Origin: Actinoallomurus liliacearum
GTDB taxonomy: Bacteria; Actinomycetota; Actinomycetes; Streptosporangiales; Streptosporangiaceae
Assembly (NCBI RefSeq): GCF_039542035.1
Contig: NZ_BAABHJ010000023.1
Span: 248,001 to 312,000, forward strand
Reading direction: 5' to 3'
DNA: 64,000 nt
A program made the translations under genes and the position numbers. The notes under the pieces were generated by a model. It made no database searches. It was not told where the DNA came from and saw only the letters and a list, made by a program, of their open reading frames with translations. Below, in pieces: positions 56,532-63,987 of this stretch. Each line of letters opens with the position of its first letter. Positions within the stretch are counted from its first letter, which is position 1.

Positions 56532-57608
56532 TCACTCCGTGACGGCCGCCCTGTCCCGGCCCAGGTGGTGTCCGCGCAGGTCGGTCACCGATCCCGGGCG
56601 GGCCTGTTCCGCGACGTCCTCCTCGACGACGACCTCGATGGCCACCGGCGTGATCGCGACGAGGGCCTGCTGGATGCGCGACCGCCACATCGGGTTCCGC
56701 ACGAGCGTCGCGCGGTTGAACGTGACGTGCAGCGCGGCGGAGTCGAGCGTGCCCGCGCGGGAGACGCGCAGGTCCCAGTGCGCGATGCCGTCGATCCGGG
56801 CCAGGGCCGCGGCCACGCGCGGGAGCGAGAGCCACCGCCCCCGCACGAGGATGTGCTCGCCCACGGTGTGGTCCGGCCCGGGGATTCCCGCGCCGCCGGT
56901 CAGGCGCACGACCTGCCCGGTGCGCAGCGTCGCGCCGGACAGCGTGGAGTGCCAGGCGGGAGTGACCACGATCTCCGCGGCCCCGGCCTCGTACGGCGGC
57001 TCCAGCAGCACGTCCTTGCCGATCGGCGCCACGCCCAGCAGCCCGTCGCGGGCCGGGGCGTACGCGGCGTCGCGCGCGGACCGGTGCGCCATCGGCAGGC
57101 CGAAGAACGGGTCGACGTACAGCTCGCCGACCTCCGCCTCGAACTCGGACGCCAGCTGGGCGTACGTGCCCGGAGAGGGGATCTCCCCGGCGAGCAGGAT
57201 CCGGCGCAGGCCGAGGTCCAGCGGGTCGAGCAGGAACTCCAGGTGCAGCCGGGCGAGCAGGTCCATCGCGCCCGTGGGCGTCGTGATCAGCGTGGTCGCC
57301 CGCACCGCCTCCAGGGCGTGGTGCAGGCGGAGCCGGCCCCGAGGGCCGGGGGCGGCGGCGGCCTGGGCGATCTCGGCGCACGCCTGCGCGAGCAGGGCGC
57401 CGGTCGCCTCGCCGTCGTTGTTCAGTGCGACCACCACCCGGTCGGCCGGTCCGACGCCGGCGGCCCGCAGCGTCGTCCTGGCGAGGTCCAGCGCGGCGGC
57501 GCGGTCCTCGGCGCTCAGCGGCACGACCACGTCGGCCTCGGGGGAGACGAGCAGCAGCCCCGCCGCGTCACGGGGGACCGGGAGGGCGTCGCGGGTGGTC
57601 CAGGTCAT
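56532..57608 (-). CDS. Shortened ANL/PaaK-like protein without ATP-binding loop
   Basis: 358 aa, about 100-150 residues shorter than an acyl-CoA ligase. Recognisable parts are GVGPADRVVVALNNDGEATGALLAQ, TTLITTPTGAMDLLARLHLE, GEIPSPGTYAQLASEFEAEV, and a PaaK-like C-terminal lid (GEHILVRGRWLSLPRVAAAL, HVTFNRATLVRNPMW). No SSGTTGxP loop is present, so adenylation is unlikely. It is found between the LLM and FadD genes with 19- and 40-nt gaps. It may be a non-catalytic subunit or a CoA-ester binder; function unknown. Confidence 0.75.
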   Translation of the reverse strand: MTWTTRDALPVPRDAAGLLLVSPEADVVVPLSAEDRAAALDLARTTLRAAGVGPADRVVVALNNDGEATGALLAQACAEIAQAAAAPGPRGRLRLHHALEAVRATTLITTPTGAMDLLARLHLEFLLDPLDLGLRRILLAGEIPSPGTYAQLASEFEAEVGELYVDPFFGLPMAHRSARDAAYAPARDGLLGVAPIGKDVLLEPPYEAGAAEIVVTPAWHSTLSGATLRTGQVVRLTGGAGIPGPDHTVGEHILVRGRWLSLPRVAAALARIDGIAHWDLRVSRAGTLDSAALHVTFNRATLVRNPMWRSRIQQALVAITPVAIEVVVEEDVAEQARPGSVTDLRGHHLGRDRAAVTE

Positions 57609-57627
57609 GAGCCCTCCTTCGTCGGGG

Positions 57628-58692
57628 TCACCCCATCACCTCGTCCATGAACAGCCGCATCGAGGCGGTGACGTGATCGTTCGCCAGGCCGCCGACCTGG
57701 GCCTGGAGGATCAGGTCGGTGGCCCCGGCGGCCTGGATGCGTTCGACGGCCTTGCGGGAGCCCTCGACGTCGTCCACGACGACCATGTGGTGCTCGCGGA
57801 GCGTCTCCATGGCCTCCTCGGGCGGCAGGCCGGCGGCGAGCTGGCCCAGCACCCGGTGGGTGGCGTGCCGGGCGTCGTAGTAGTCCGGGGGCGTGACGAG
57901 GTTCACCTGGCGGCGGATGTACCACAGGATCGCGTCGGCGGCCCTCGAGACGGCCTCGTCCCTCGACGGCGCCACGTGCCAGGGGATCATGAGCGCGATC
58001 CGCCGGGTCTCCGGGTCGAAACCGTTGCTCGCCAGGCACTCCTTGTACTCGGCGATGTCCTCGGCCACGTCGTCGAGGCCCTTGAGCATCGTCATGCCGA
58101 GCAGGTTGTAGCCCTTGCGGGCCGCCGCGAGGTAGCCGTCCAGCGAGGTCGAGGCGACCCAGACCGGCGGGTGGGGCTCCTGGACCGGGCGCGGGTACAC
58201 CGCGACGTTCGGCACCTCGAAGAACTCGCCGGACCTCGTCACCGGCTCGCCGTCGGCGGTCCAGATCGCCAGCACCGCCTCGAGGGTGTCCTCCCAGATC
58301 CGCCGGGACTGCTCGAAGGGCCGCTGGAACGCCTGGTACTCCAGGGGGGACGCCCCCCGCCCGGTGCCGAACTCCACCCGTCCGCCGCTGAGGACGTCCA
58401 GGGTGGCGACCCGCTCGGCGGTGCGCACGGGGTGCTGGAACGGCAGCAGGACGACGCCCAGGCCGAGGTGGATGCGCTCGGTCCGCTGCGAGCAGGCCGC
58501 CAGGACCAGGTCGGGCGCGGAGGAGTGGGAGAACCCGCGTGTGAAGTGGTGCTCCACGAACCATGCCGTGTCGTAGCCGAGGCGATCGGCCAGGACGACC
58601 TGATCGATGACGTTCTCGAAGGCCCGTCGCTCGACCTCGCGGGTGCGCCCGCGCACCTCGAGCTCGTAACCCACGCTGACCCGTAGGGACAT
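57628..58692 (-). CDS. LLM-class flavin-dependent oxidoreductase
   Basis: 354 aa luciferase-like barrel: AWFVEHHFTRGFSHSSAPDL, RTERIHLGLGVVLLPFQHPV, SGGRVEFGTGRGASPLEYQAF, HPPVWVASTSLDGYLAAARKG. It is paralogous to 10660-11718 (shared EHHF, RTERIxLGxGxVLLPxxHPV and GxGRG motifs). It probably oxygenates or oxidises an acyl-CoA-derived substrate with reduced flavin or F420. ATG 58692 has GGAGG 7-11 nt upstream. First gene of a three-gene operon behind operator site 8. Confidence 0.9.
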   Translation of the reverse strand: MSLRVSVGYELEVRGRTREVERRAFENVIDQVVLADRLGYDTAWFVEHHFTRGFSHSSAPDLVLAACSQRTERIHLGLGVVLLPFQHPVRTAERVATLDVLSGGRVEFGTGRGASPLEYQAFQRPFEQSRRIWEDTLEAVLAIWTADGEPVTRSGEFFEVPNVAVYPRPVQEPHPPVWVASTSLDGYLAAARKGYNLLGMTMLKGLDDVAEDIAEYKECLASNGFDPETRRIALMIPWHVAPSRDEAVSRAADAILWYIRRQVNLVTPPDYYDARHATHRVLGQLAAGLPPEEAMETLREHHMVVVDDVEGSRKAVERIQAAGATDLILQAQVGGLANDHVTASMRLFMDEVMG

Positions 58693-58719
58693 CACGCCTC
58701 CGGCAGTGTGCTCCGAATG

Positions 58720-58733
58720 ACCAAGCGCTCGCT
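58720..58733. promoter_or_regulatory. KstR2-like operator (site 8)
   Basis: ACCAAGCGCTCGCT, one mismatch to AnCAAGnnCTTGnT; the extended palindrome CCAAGC-N4-GCTTGG is at 58721-58736. On the minus strand a -10-like TACGCT (58744..58739) lies just upstream, as at site 3. Confidence 0.8.
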
Positions 58734-58787
58734 TGGGAAGCGTAGCAGTGCGATCGCACGGCAACAAGGCGTGGGCGGCCGAGCGGG

Positions 58788-59930
58788 TCAGGCGGACTCG
58801 GCCGAGTCCGGCGCCGGAACGGCGGAGGCCGCGCCGACCGGCAGCAGCGCCGGGGGCGGCGACACCGCCCCGCCGCCGGGCGTCGTCCGCGCGCCGAGCC
58901 GCGGCAGGTCCTCGTCGCCGAGCCGGATCGCCAGCCAGGCGAGCCAGCCGACGCCGATGACGCCCCAGAAGGACGCGAGCCGGTAGAGCGCCACCGCGGC
59001 CCCCGCCGGGACGGCCTGCGCGCCGAACGCGACCAGGGAGGCGGCCAGGCTCGCCTCGATGGCGCCGAGCCCACCGGGCAGCAGGGGGACGACGCTGCCG
59101 GCGGCCTGGGCGGCGTAGTAGGTGAGCGCGACGGCGTACAGCGGCGTGTGCACCCCCACCGCGTGCGCGGCGGCCGTGAGGGAGAGGATGTCGAAGGACC
59201 AGTTCAGCACGGCCATCAGGCCGAGGACGCCCCAGTCGAGCGGCCTCAGGCGCAGGGCGCCGCGGCCCTGCCACATGTCGGTGAGCGGCGCGGCGAGGCG
59301 GTGCCGCAGCAGGGGGCCGAACACGCGCAGCGCCAGGCGGTTCATGGCGTCCCGCCGCCACTTCCACAGCAGGGCGACACCGCACAGCGCGCCGGCCAGG
59401 GCCATCAGGCCGGTGATCGCCGTGGACCGGGAGTGCGGCTCGGCCACCAGGGCGGTCAGGCCGACGACGGCGTAGCCGAGGTTCATCACGACGCCGCCCA
59501 GGACGATCACGGCCGTCGCCAGCCGTGGCGTCGCCCCGGCACGGCGGAACCGGCGGAACGTGAACGCCACGCTGACCGCCGGGCCCACCGGGAGCGTGGT
59601 CGACAGCGCGTTGCCCGCGTAGGTGATCTGCAGGGCCCGGGGCAGGGACATCCGGACTCCGCCCGCCCGCAGCAGCCGCCGCTGCACGCGCGTGAACATC
59701 GTCATCGAGGCCAGTTGGGTCAGCACCACCACGACCAGCCAGCCGGGGGCCGCACCGGTCGCGACGTCCCACAGCGCGCCCGCGTCGGGCAGCTGATCGC
59801 GGAACGCCCACGCCGAGACGCCGATCGCCCCGAACATCGCCGCGCGTCCCGTCCAGCGCAGCCACCGACGGCGCGCCGAAGGGCGCGCCGCGGATGGGGC
59901 GTCGTCGGACGTCGGGGGGATGTCGGTCAC
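58788..59930 (-). CDS. Flippase-like/lysylphosphatidylglycerol synthase TM-region protein (UPF0104)
   Basis: 380 aa with about eight TMs. Diagnostic segments are ITYAGNALSTTLPVGPAVSVAFTFRRFRR (the loop after TM2-3 with ASxxxPxGG-like character) and SVVPLLPGGLGAIEASLAASL, close to the PxxPGGxGxxE motif of the family. Only the integral membrane domain is present, with no synthetase domain. A role in lipid or polyprenyl-sugar flipping is inferred. The C-terminal tail is Pro/Ala-rich. The GTG start lacks a clear SD. Confidence 0.87.
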   Translation of the reverse strand: MTDIPPTSDDAPSAARPSARRRWLRWTGRAAMFGAIGVSAWAFRDQLPDAGALWDVATGAAPGWLVVVVLTQLASMTMFTRVQRRLLRAGGVRMSLPRALQITYAGNALSTTLPVGPAVSVAFTFRRFRRAGATPRLATAVIVLGGVVMNLGYAVVGLTALVAEPHSRSTAITGLMALAGALCGVALLWKWRRDAMNRLALRVFGPLLRHRLAAPLTDMWQGRGALRLRPLDWGVLGLMAVLNWSFDILSLTAAAHAVGVHTPLYAVALTYYAAQAAGSVVPLLPGGLGAIEASLAASLVAFGAQAVPAGAAVALYRLASFWGVIGVGWLAWLAIRLGDEDLPRLGARTTPGGGAVSPPPALLPVGAASAVPAPDSAESA

Positions 59931-60028
59931 AGGGGGGCACCTCGCGGGGGTCTCGCTCGCTGAACGAGTCGCCGGCGGGCCGGCATTCCCCGGCGCCGGT
60001 CCCGGGAGGGCCGGTGTGTCCTACGTCA

Positions 60029-60116
60029 CCGGCGGGCCGCCCGAAAGCCTCACGTTCCCCTCATCGCCGGCGGGGCACCTGGGGAGCTCGCGTTTCCCTC
60101 TTCGCCGGCGGGGTGC
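60029..60116. repeat. Imperfect 38-bp tandem repeat upstream of a small membrane gene
   Basis: Units start CCGGCGGG at 60029, 60067 and 60105; the first two agree at about 28 of 38 positions, including a shared C/T-rich end (CACGTT or CGCGTT). A further CCGGCGGG at 59972 lies 57 nt upstream. It lies between divergent genes 58788 and 60219 in the 288-nt gap, which otherwise shows no gene. Confidence 0.65.
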
Positions 60117-60218
60117 GTGACGTCCGGAGGCATCCGGCGGCGCTCGACAGGCGGCTGTCCGCGCCTTCCTGAGATACCTCGACGAGGCTCCGGCGCGGGA
60201 CGGGAAAGGATCGGGCGA

Positions 60219-60398
60219 GTGAGCCGGGCCGTGCGGAGCCTGTCGTCCGCGGGCGCTCGGGACGTCGCGGACGGCGACGGAGACCGGATCCTCCGCGAGC
60301 TCGCGATGGACTACCTGATCAAAGGAATGATCGTCCTCGTCGCCCTCATCGTCCTCGTGGTGGTGCTGACGATCATCTACCGGAAGGTCGGCAGGTAG
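60219..60398 (+). CDS. Small single-pass membrane protein
   Basis: 59 aa. A polar N-terminal half precedes a TM helix (GMIVLVALIVLVVVLTIIY, about 36-54) with a short basic C-terminus RKVGR. GTG 60219 is chosen because GGGAAAGGA lies 8 nt upstream; an internal ATG (60306, 30 aa) has no SD. It ends one base before the stop of the convergent acyl-CoA dehydrogenase. The function is unknown. Confidence 0.55.
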   Translation: MSRAVRSLSSAGARDVADGDGDRILRELAMDYLIKGMIVLVALIVLVVVLTIIYRKVGR

Positions 60399-61403
60399 TC
60401 ACAGCGCCAGGGCGGCGGCGAGCCGGCCGCGGTGAGCCTCGGGCGTCCCGAAGAGCCGCGCGGACGCGGTCGCCCGCTTGAGGTGCAGGTGGGCGTCGTG
60501 CTCCCAGGTCACCCCGATGCCGCCGAGGACCTGGATCGCCTCACGCGCCGCGTGCAGGTACGCCTCGGCGCAGTACGACCCGGCGAGCGCGGCGTACACC
60601 GGCAGGGACTCCGGCTCCTGGTCGGCGACGCGCGCCGCCTCGTAGGCGGCGGACCGCGCGGATTCGACCCGCAGCAGCACGTCCGCGAGTTTGTGCTTGA
60701 TCGCCTGGAAGGAGCCGATCGGCCGGCCGAACTGGACGCGGGTTTGCGCGTGCTCGACGGCCGTCTCCAGGCAGCGCTGGGCGCCGCCGACCTGTTCGGC
60801 GGCGAGCGCGGTCAGCGCGACGTCGCGCACGCGGCTCAGGTCGCCGTCGATCCGCTCGGCCGGGGCGCCGTCGAACCGCAGGCGCGCCAGCCGTCGCGTC
60901 TGGTCGAACGTCACGTGCGGAGTCCGTACGACGTCGGCGCCCCGCACCGCGTACACCCGGCCGGCGGCCGCGCAGACGATGACGTCGGCGAGGCACCCGT
61001 CGAGGACGTACGGCGCGGTACCGGTCAGGCGGTCGCCGTCCGCCGTCAGATCCCCGCCCAGGACGACGGTCGCGAGCAGGGAACCGTCGGCGATCCCGGC
61101 GAGCAGCCGTCCCTCCCGCACGGCGTACGCGGCGAGCACCGCGGTGGCCAGGTACGGGACGGGGGTCAGCGCCCGGCCCAGCTCCTCGCAGACGACGGCG
61201 AGCTCGGTGAGCCCGCAGCCCGCTCCGTCGTGCTCCTTCGGGACGGCGAGTCCCGTGAGCCCGAGTTCGCCCGCGAGCCGCCGCCACAGCGCCGCGTCGT
61301 GCGCGGCCGGGTCGGCCATGAGCCGTCGTACGGCCGTGGGCGGGCACTCCTCGGCCAGGAAGGCGCGGACGGTCGTACGGAGGTCGTCGAGTTCGTCGCT
61401 CAC
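60399..61403 (-). CDS. Acyl-CoA dehydrogenase (short, ChsE/FadE28-like subunit type)
   Basis: 334 aa, shorter than homotetrameric enzymes. N-terminal helices (LRTTVRAFLAEECPPTAV), a reduced beta domain with weak FAD-loop motifs, and C-terminal helices TRVQFGRPIGSFQAIKHKLAD and EAIQVLGGIGVTWEHDAHLHLKRA. Short ACADs of steroid degraders work as alpha2-beta2 heterotetramers; no second subunit is adjacent. A GTG start lies 6 nt after a -10-like TATGAT (61415..61410), so the mRNA is probably leaderless, directly behind operator site 9. Confidence 0.9.
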   Translation of the reverse strand: MSDELDDLRTTVRAFLAEECPPTAVRRLMADPAAHDAALWRRLAGELGLTGLAVPKEHDGAGCGLTELAVVCEELGRALTPVPYLATAVLAAYAVREGRLLAGIADGSLLATVVLGGDLTADGDRLTGTAPYVLDGCLADVIVCAAAGRVYAVRGADVVRTPHVTFDQTRRLARLRFDGAPAERIDGDLSRVRDVALTALAAEQVGGAQRCLETAVEHAQTRVQFGRPIGSFQAIKHKLADVLLRVESARSAAYEAARVADQEPESLPVYAALAGSYCAEAYLHAAREAIQVLGGIGVTWEHDAHLHLKRATASARLFGTPEAHRGRLAAALAL

Positions 61404-61415
61404 AGCGTGATCATA

Positions 61416-61429
61416 ACCAAACGCTTGCT
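61416..61429. promoter_or_regulatory. KstR2-like operator (site 9)
   Basis: ACCAAACGCTTGCT, one mismatch to AnCAAGnnCTTGnT, 12 nt upstream of the acyl-CoA dehydrogenase GTG and immediately upstream of its TATGAT -10-like box. Confidence 0.75.
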
Positions 61430-61455
61430 AGGTGCCCCCGTGATCGGCCGGTGAT

Positions 61456-61535
61456 CGGACCAGGCCGAGGCCGACCTGCGCGCGTGGGCGCGGGAGCTGC
61501 GCCGACGCGGCGTCACCTGGCAGCAGGATCGCGCG
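61456..61535 (+). pseudogene. Possible remnant of an XRE-type regulator
   Basis: Reading from 61456 the frame gives DQAEADLRAWARELRRRGVT, then WQQDRAKH. The segment LRAWARELRRRGVTWQQ resembles the opening of a large actinomycete HTH family (WARELRxxGxTWxxIA, from memory). There is a TGA just upstream, no start, and no continuation. Treated as a gene relic, low confidence. Confidence 0.3.
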
Positions 61536-61616
61536 AAGCACTCGGAATCGCCCGCCAATCCGCATGGGAGAGATTACGACCGGGCGACTCCCGAGCGCGC
61601 CGCCCAGGCCACGCGC

Positions 61617-61790
61617 TTAGCAGGCCATGGCAGGGGCCACCGTCCGGAGAGGCGGCGGGCAGGCGCCATCGCCCAGAGACGCGCCGATCATCGCCTGGAG
61701 CCGCTCGGGGGTCGGCGGGCACGTCGGCGGCGCGGAGCGTACGGGCGAAGCCGGTCAGCGTCTCGACCAGGTCGCAGGGTGAGGCGCCCG
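61617..61790 (-). pseudogene. Possible decayed fragment of a VWA/CoxE-like gene
   Basis: The minus strand reads DLVETLTGFARTLRAADVP and, after a one-frame shift, PERLQAMIGASLG before a TAG/TAA region near 61617. LxxFARxLRAAGxPVxPERxxxxxxAL is the usual start of CoxE-like VWA proteins (from memory). It has no intact frame, start or remaining domain. The rest of the 61404-61826 gap shows no gene. Confidence 0.3.
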
Positions 61791-61826
61791 GCCCAGTAGA
61801 CGGCGGCGGACGCCGGCGATCGGCGG

Positions 61827-63200
61827 TCAGTAGCCGCGGGTGCGGCGGGCGGCCGGGCGGGCGCCCCGGCCGGAGACGCCCAGGCCCACCCGCTGGAACG
61901 AGCGCACGAACTCCCCGCCCAGGTTGACGCCGGCGCCCAGGGCCAGCGCCACCGAGATCCCGCCGATCAGGCTCAGCATTCCGGTCTGGGGGAGTCCGAC
62001 GTTCAGCTCGATCATCCCCCGGTACAGCGCCGTGCCGGGCAGCAGCGGCGCGATCGCGGGCACGATGTACGGGAGCGCGGGCTCTTGGCGGCGGCGGGCC
62101 AGGAGGTTCCCGAGGAGGCCCACGACCACCGCGCCGATCGCCGAGGCGAGCACCGGCGTCACGCCGGCGCCCCGCGCGAGGACGTATACCACCCAGATCA
62201 ACGCGCCGCCCAGCGCGGCCGCCGCGAGCGCCCGGCGTGGGACGGCGAGGGACACCGCGAACGTCAGCGACACGGCCGCTGCGGCGATGACCGTCACGGG
62301 CAGGAGGGACGTGGGCGCGGTCGGCAGGGCGCCCACGTCGACCGGGACCCCCAGGCGCACGGCGACGTACACCACCACCCCGAGACCCGACACGATGGCC
62401 GCCACGATGAAGAACACCTCGAGCAGCCGGGCGGCCGCGCTGATCAGGTCGCCCGTGATGCCGTCCTGGATGCTGGCGACGAGCGGCCGTCCCGGCAGCA
62501 GCGCCAGGACCGCACCGGTCACGATCGCCGAGGCGTGGCTCGGGGCGCCGATCGCGATCACCAGCGAGGCGCTCGCCGCGCCGATGGCGGCGGCCACGGT
62601 GAGCTGGAAGAACTCCGCGACACCGCGACGCGCCAGCGCGGCGGCCGCGCGGTCGCCCAGGATCGTCGCCACGAACGCCGTGCCCGCCACGAGCGGCCCG
62701 CCGCCGACCATGACACTGGCGGACGCGGCGATCAGTCCGAGGCCGACGATCATCAGCCACGGCGGGTACGGCGGCGGCATCCGCTTGATCTCCGCCAGCC
62801 GGCGGTGCGCCTCCTCGACGTCGAGCAGGCCGAGAGACGCCTCCTGAACCAGCGCGTGCAGGGCGACCAGCCGCCAGTACGCGGGGAAGCGGCGCCGGAT
62901 GGCCCGCCCGCCGGTCACCGGCATCGCGCCGTTGCCGGGATGGACGTTGACCGTGATGACGGTGAAGGTGACCGCGACGTCGGCGCGGGGCAGCTCGTAC
63001 GCGACCGCGAGGCTCAGCATCGACTCGTTCACGCGCTCGGTGGCCTCGCCGCTGGCCAGCAGCAGCTCACCCACGCGCAGAACGAGATCGAGGGCGCGCG
63101 GGGACACGGAGTCGCCGGGCTCCTCTTCAAGCGGTTCGATGGACACGTCGCCCATCAGCGTCCGCAACGTCTCTCGGAGTCGATTCGCCGCAACGCCCAT
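61827..63200 (-). CDS. Threonine/serine exporter family protein (ThrE-like)
   Basis: 457 aa. The N-terminal soluble ThrE domain (LDLVLRVGELLLASGEATERV, ELPRADVAVTFTVITVNVHPG) contains the catalytic-like conserved segment. About ten TMs follow, including ALLPGRPLVASIQDGITGD and the C-terminal DUF3815-like half (VPAIAPLLPGTALYRGMIEL). It is a fused ThrE two-domain exporter as in Corynebacterium, exporting Thr/Ser by proton motive force. It is monocistronic. The first ATG, at 63200, is kept. Confidence 0.9.
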   Translation of the reverse strand: MGVAANRLRETLRTLMGDVSIEPLEEEPGDSVSPRALDLVLRVGELLLASGEATERVNESMLSLAVAYELPRADVAVTFTVITVNVHPGNGAMPVTGGRAIRRRFPAYWRLVALHALVQEASLGLLDVEEAHRRLAEIKRMPPPYPPWLMIVGLGLIAASASVMVGGGPLVAGTAFVATILGDRAAAALARRGVAEFFQLTVAAAIGAASASLVIAIGAPSHASAIVTGAVLALLPGRPLVASIQDGITGDLISAAARLLEVFFIVAAIVSGLGVVVYVAVRLGVPVDVGALPTAPTSLLPVTVIAAAAVSLTFAVSLAVPRRALAAAALGGALIWVVYVLARGAGVTPVLASAIGAVVVGLLGNLLARRRQEPALPYIVPAIAPLLPGTALYRGMIELNVGLPQTGMLSLIGGISVALALGAGVNLGGEFVRSFQRVGLGVSGRGARPAARRTRGY

Positions 63201-63254
63201 AAGTCAGCCCGTAACCCCCAATAACGGTTGTCCCGGGGCAGGTTATCCGGAACC

Positions 63255-63550
63255 GCGAAACGGGCGGTCAACCCTCCGGCTCACGAGACGGGCAGTCGGC
63301 CCTCGGGCTCGGAACGACGCGTCGTCGGCGCTCCGGCTCGGATGGGAGGGCCCTTCACTCGGATGGGCAGGCCGTCGGCCTTCCGGCCGGGGAGGCGGTC
63401 GGCCGTCCGGCTCGGGACGACGCGCCGTCAGCCCTGGGCTCAGGACGACGAGTCGTCAGCCCTCGGTTCGGGCGGACGCGCCGTCGGCTCTCGGCTCGGG
63501 CGGACGGTCCTCGACTCGGAAAGACGGGCCGTCAGCCCTCCGGTTTGGGA
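63255..63550. repeat. Array of about ten imperfect 24-29-bp tandem repeats
   Basis: The unit is roughly GACG-x-GCCGTC-x-GCCCTCCGGCTCGG. Each copy carries a quasi-palindrome GACG-N3-CGTC (e.g. GACGCGTCGTC, GACGCGCCGTC, GACGAGTCGTC, GACGGGCCGTC). Copies vary in length (about 20-30 bp) and the array runs from 63255 into the last codons of the DUF4439 gene (stop at 63532). It is not CRISPR: there are no unique spacers between conserved repeats. Confidence 0.7.
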
Positions 63551-63987
63551 GAGAGGGCGCCGGCCGGCAGCCCCGGGAACGCCTCCGACGGCGGCGCGTC
63601 CCGCCAGCGGACCGCGCGCACCGCCGCCTCCTGCATCGCCTGGGCGGCGTAGCGGCGAAGGTTCGGATCACTCGCGCCCGCCAGCACCGCGTAACCCGCG
63701 ATCACGCCGTCCTCGAGCGTGGCGGCGAGCCGTGCCGCGCTGCTCTCCGAGGTGACCTTGAACGGCAGCCGATAGGCGGCGGCCGCGGCCACCGGACGGC
63801 CTCCGGCGCTCTGGATGTAGCCGCGCAGCCGGTCGCGTCGGCTGCGATGGGCGTTCCAGATCAGCGTGACGTTCTGCCGCTGGGCGGGCGAGACGTGACC
63901 ACCGAGCACGCCGTACCCGAAGACCGCGACGTGCTCCGCGGCGAGCGCCGCCTGCAACGCCGCGACCGTGTCCTGCGTGCCGGTCAT
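63532..63987 (-). CDS. Ferritin-like DUF4439 protein
   Basis: 151 aa helical bundle: VAALQAALAAEHVAVFGYGVLGGHV with the ExxAxxxYGxxG motif of DUF4439, HRSRRDRLRGYIQSAGGRPV, LAATLEDGVIAGYAVLAGAS. Some di-iron Glu/His positions are missing, so iron binding is uncertain. In other actinomycetes this gene lies near rimP-nusA (from memory). ATG 63987 has GGAGG 6-10 nt upstream. The final residues (LSPKPEG) are encoded by the edge of the repeat array. Confidence 0.85.
   Translation of the reverse strand: MTGTQDTVAALQAALAAEHVAVFGYGVLGGHVSPAQRQNVTLIWNAHRSRRDRLRGYIQSAGGRPVAAAAAYRLPFKVTSESSAARLAATLEDGVIAGYAVLAGASDPNLRRYAAQAMQEAAVRAVRWRDAPPSEAFPGLPAGALSPKPEG

Noticed and set aside
57605..59074. Minus-strand 489-codon frame across the LLM gene and its promoter
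   Set aside because: It is an out-of-frame reading of the LLM gene; the operator and SD place the true start at 58692.
63255..63550. CRISPR array
   Set aside because: Repeats are degenerate and directly adjacent without unique spacers, and there are no cas genes in the window.
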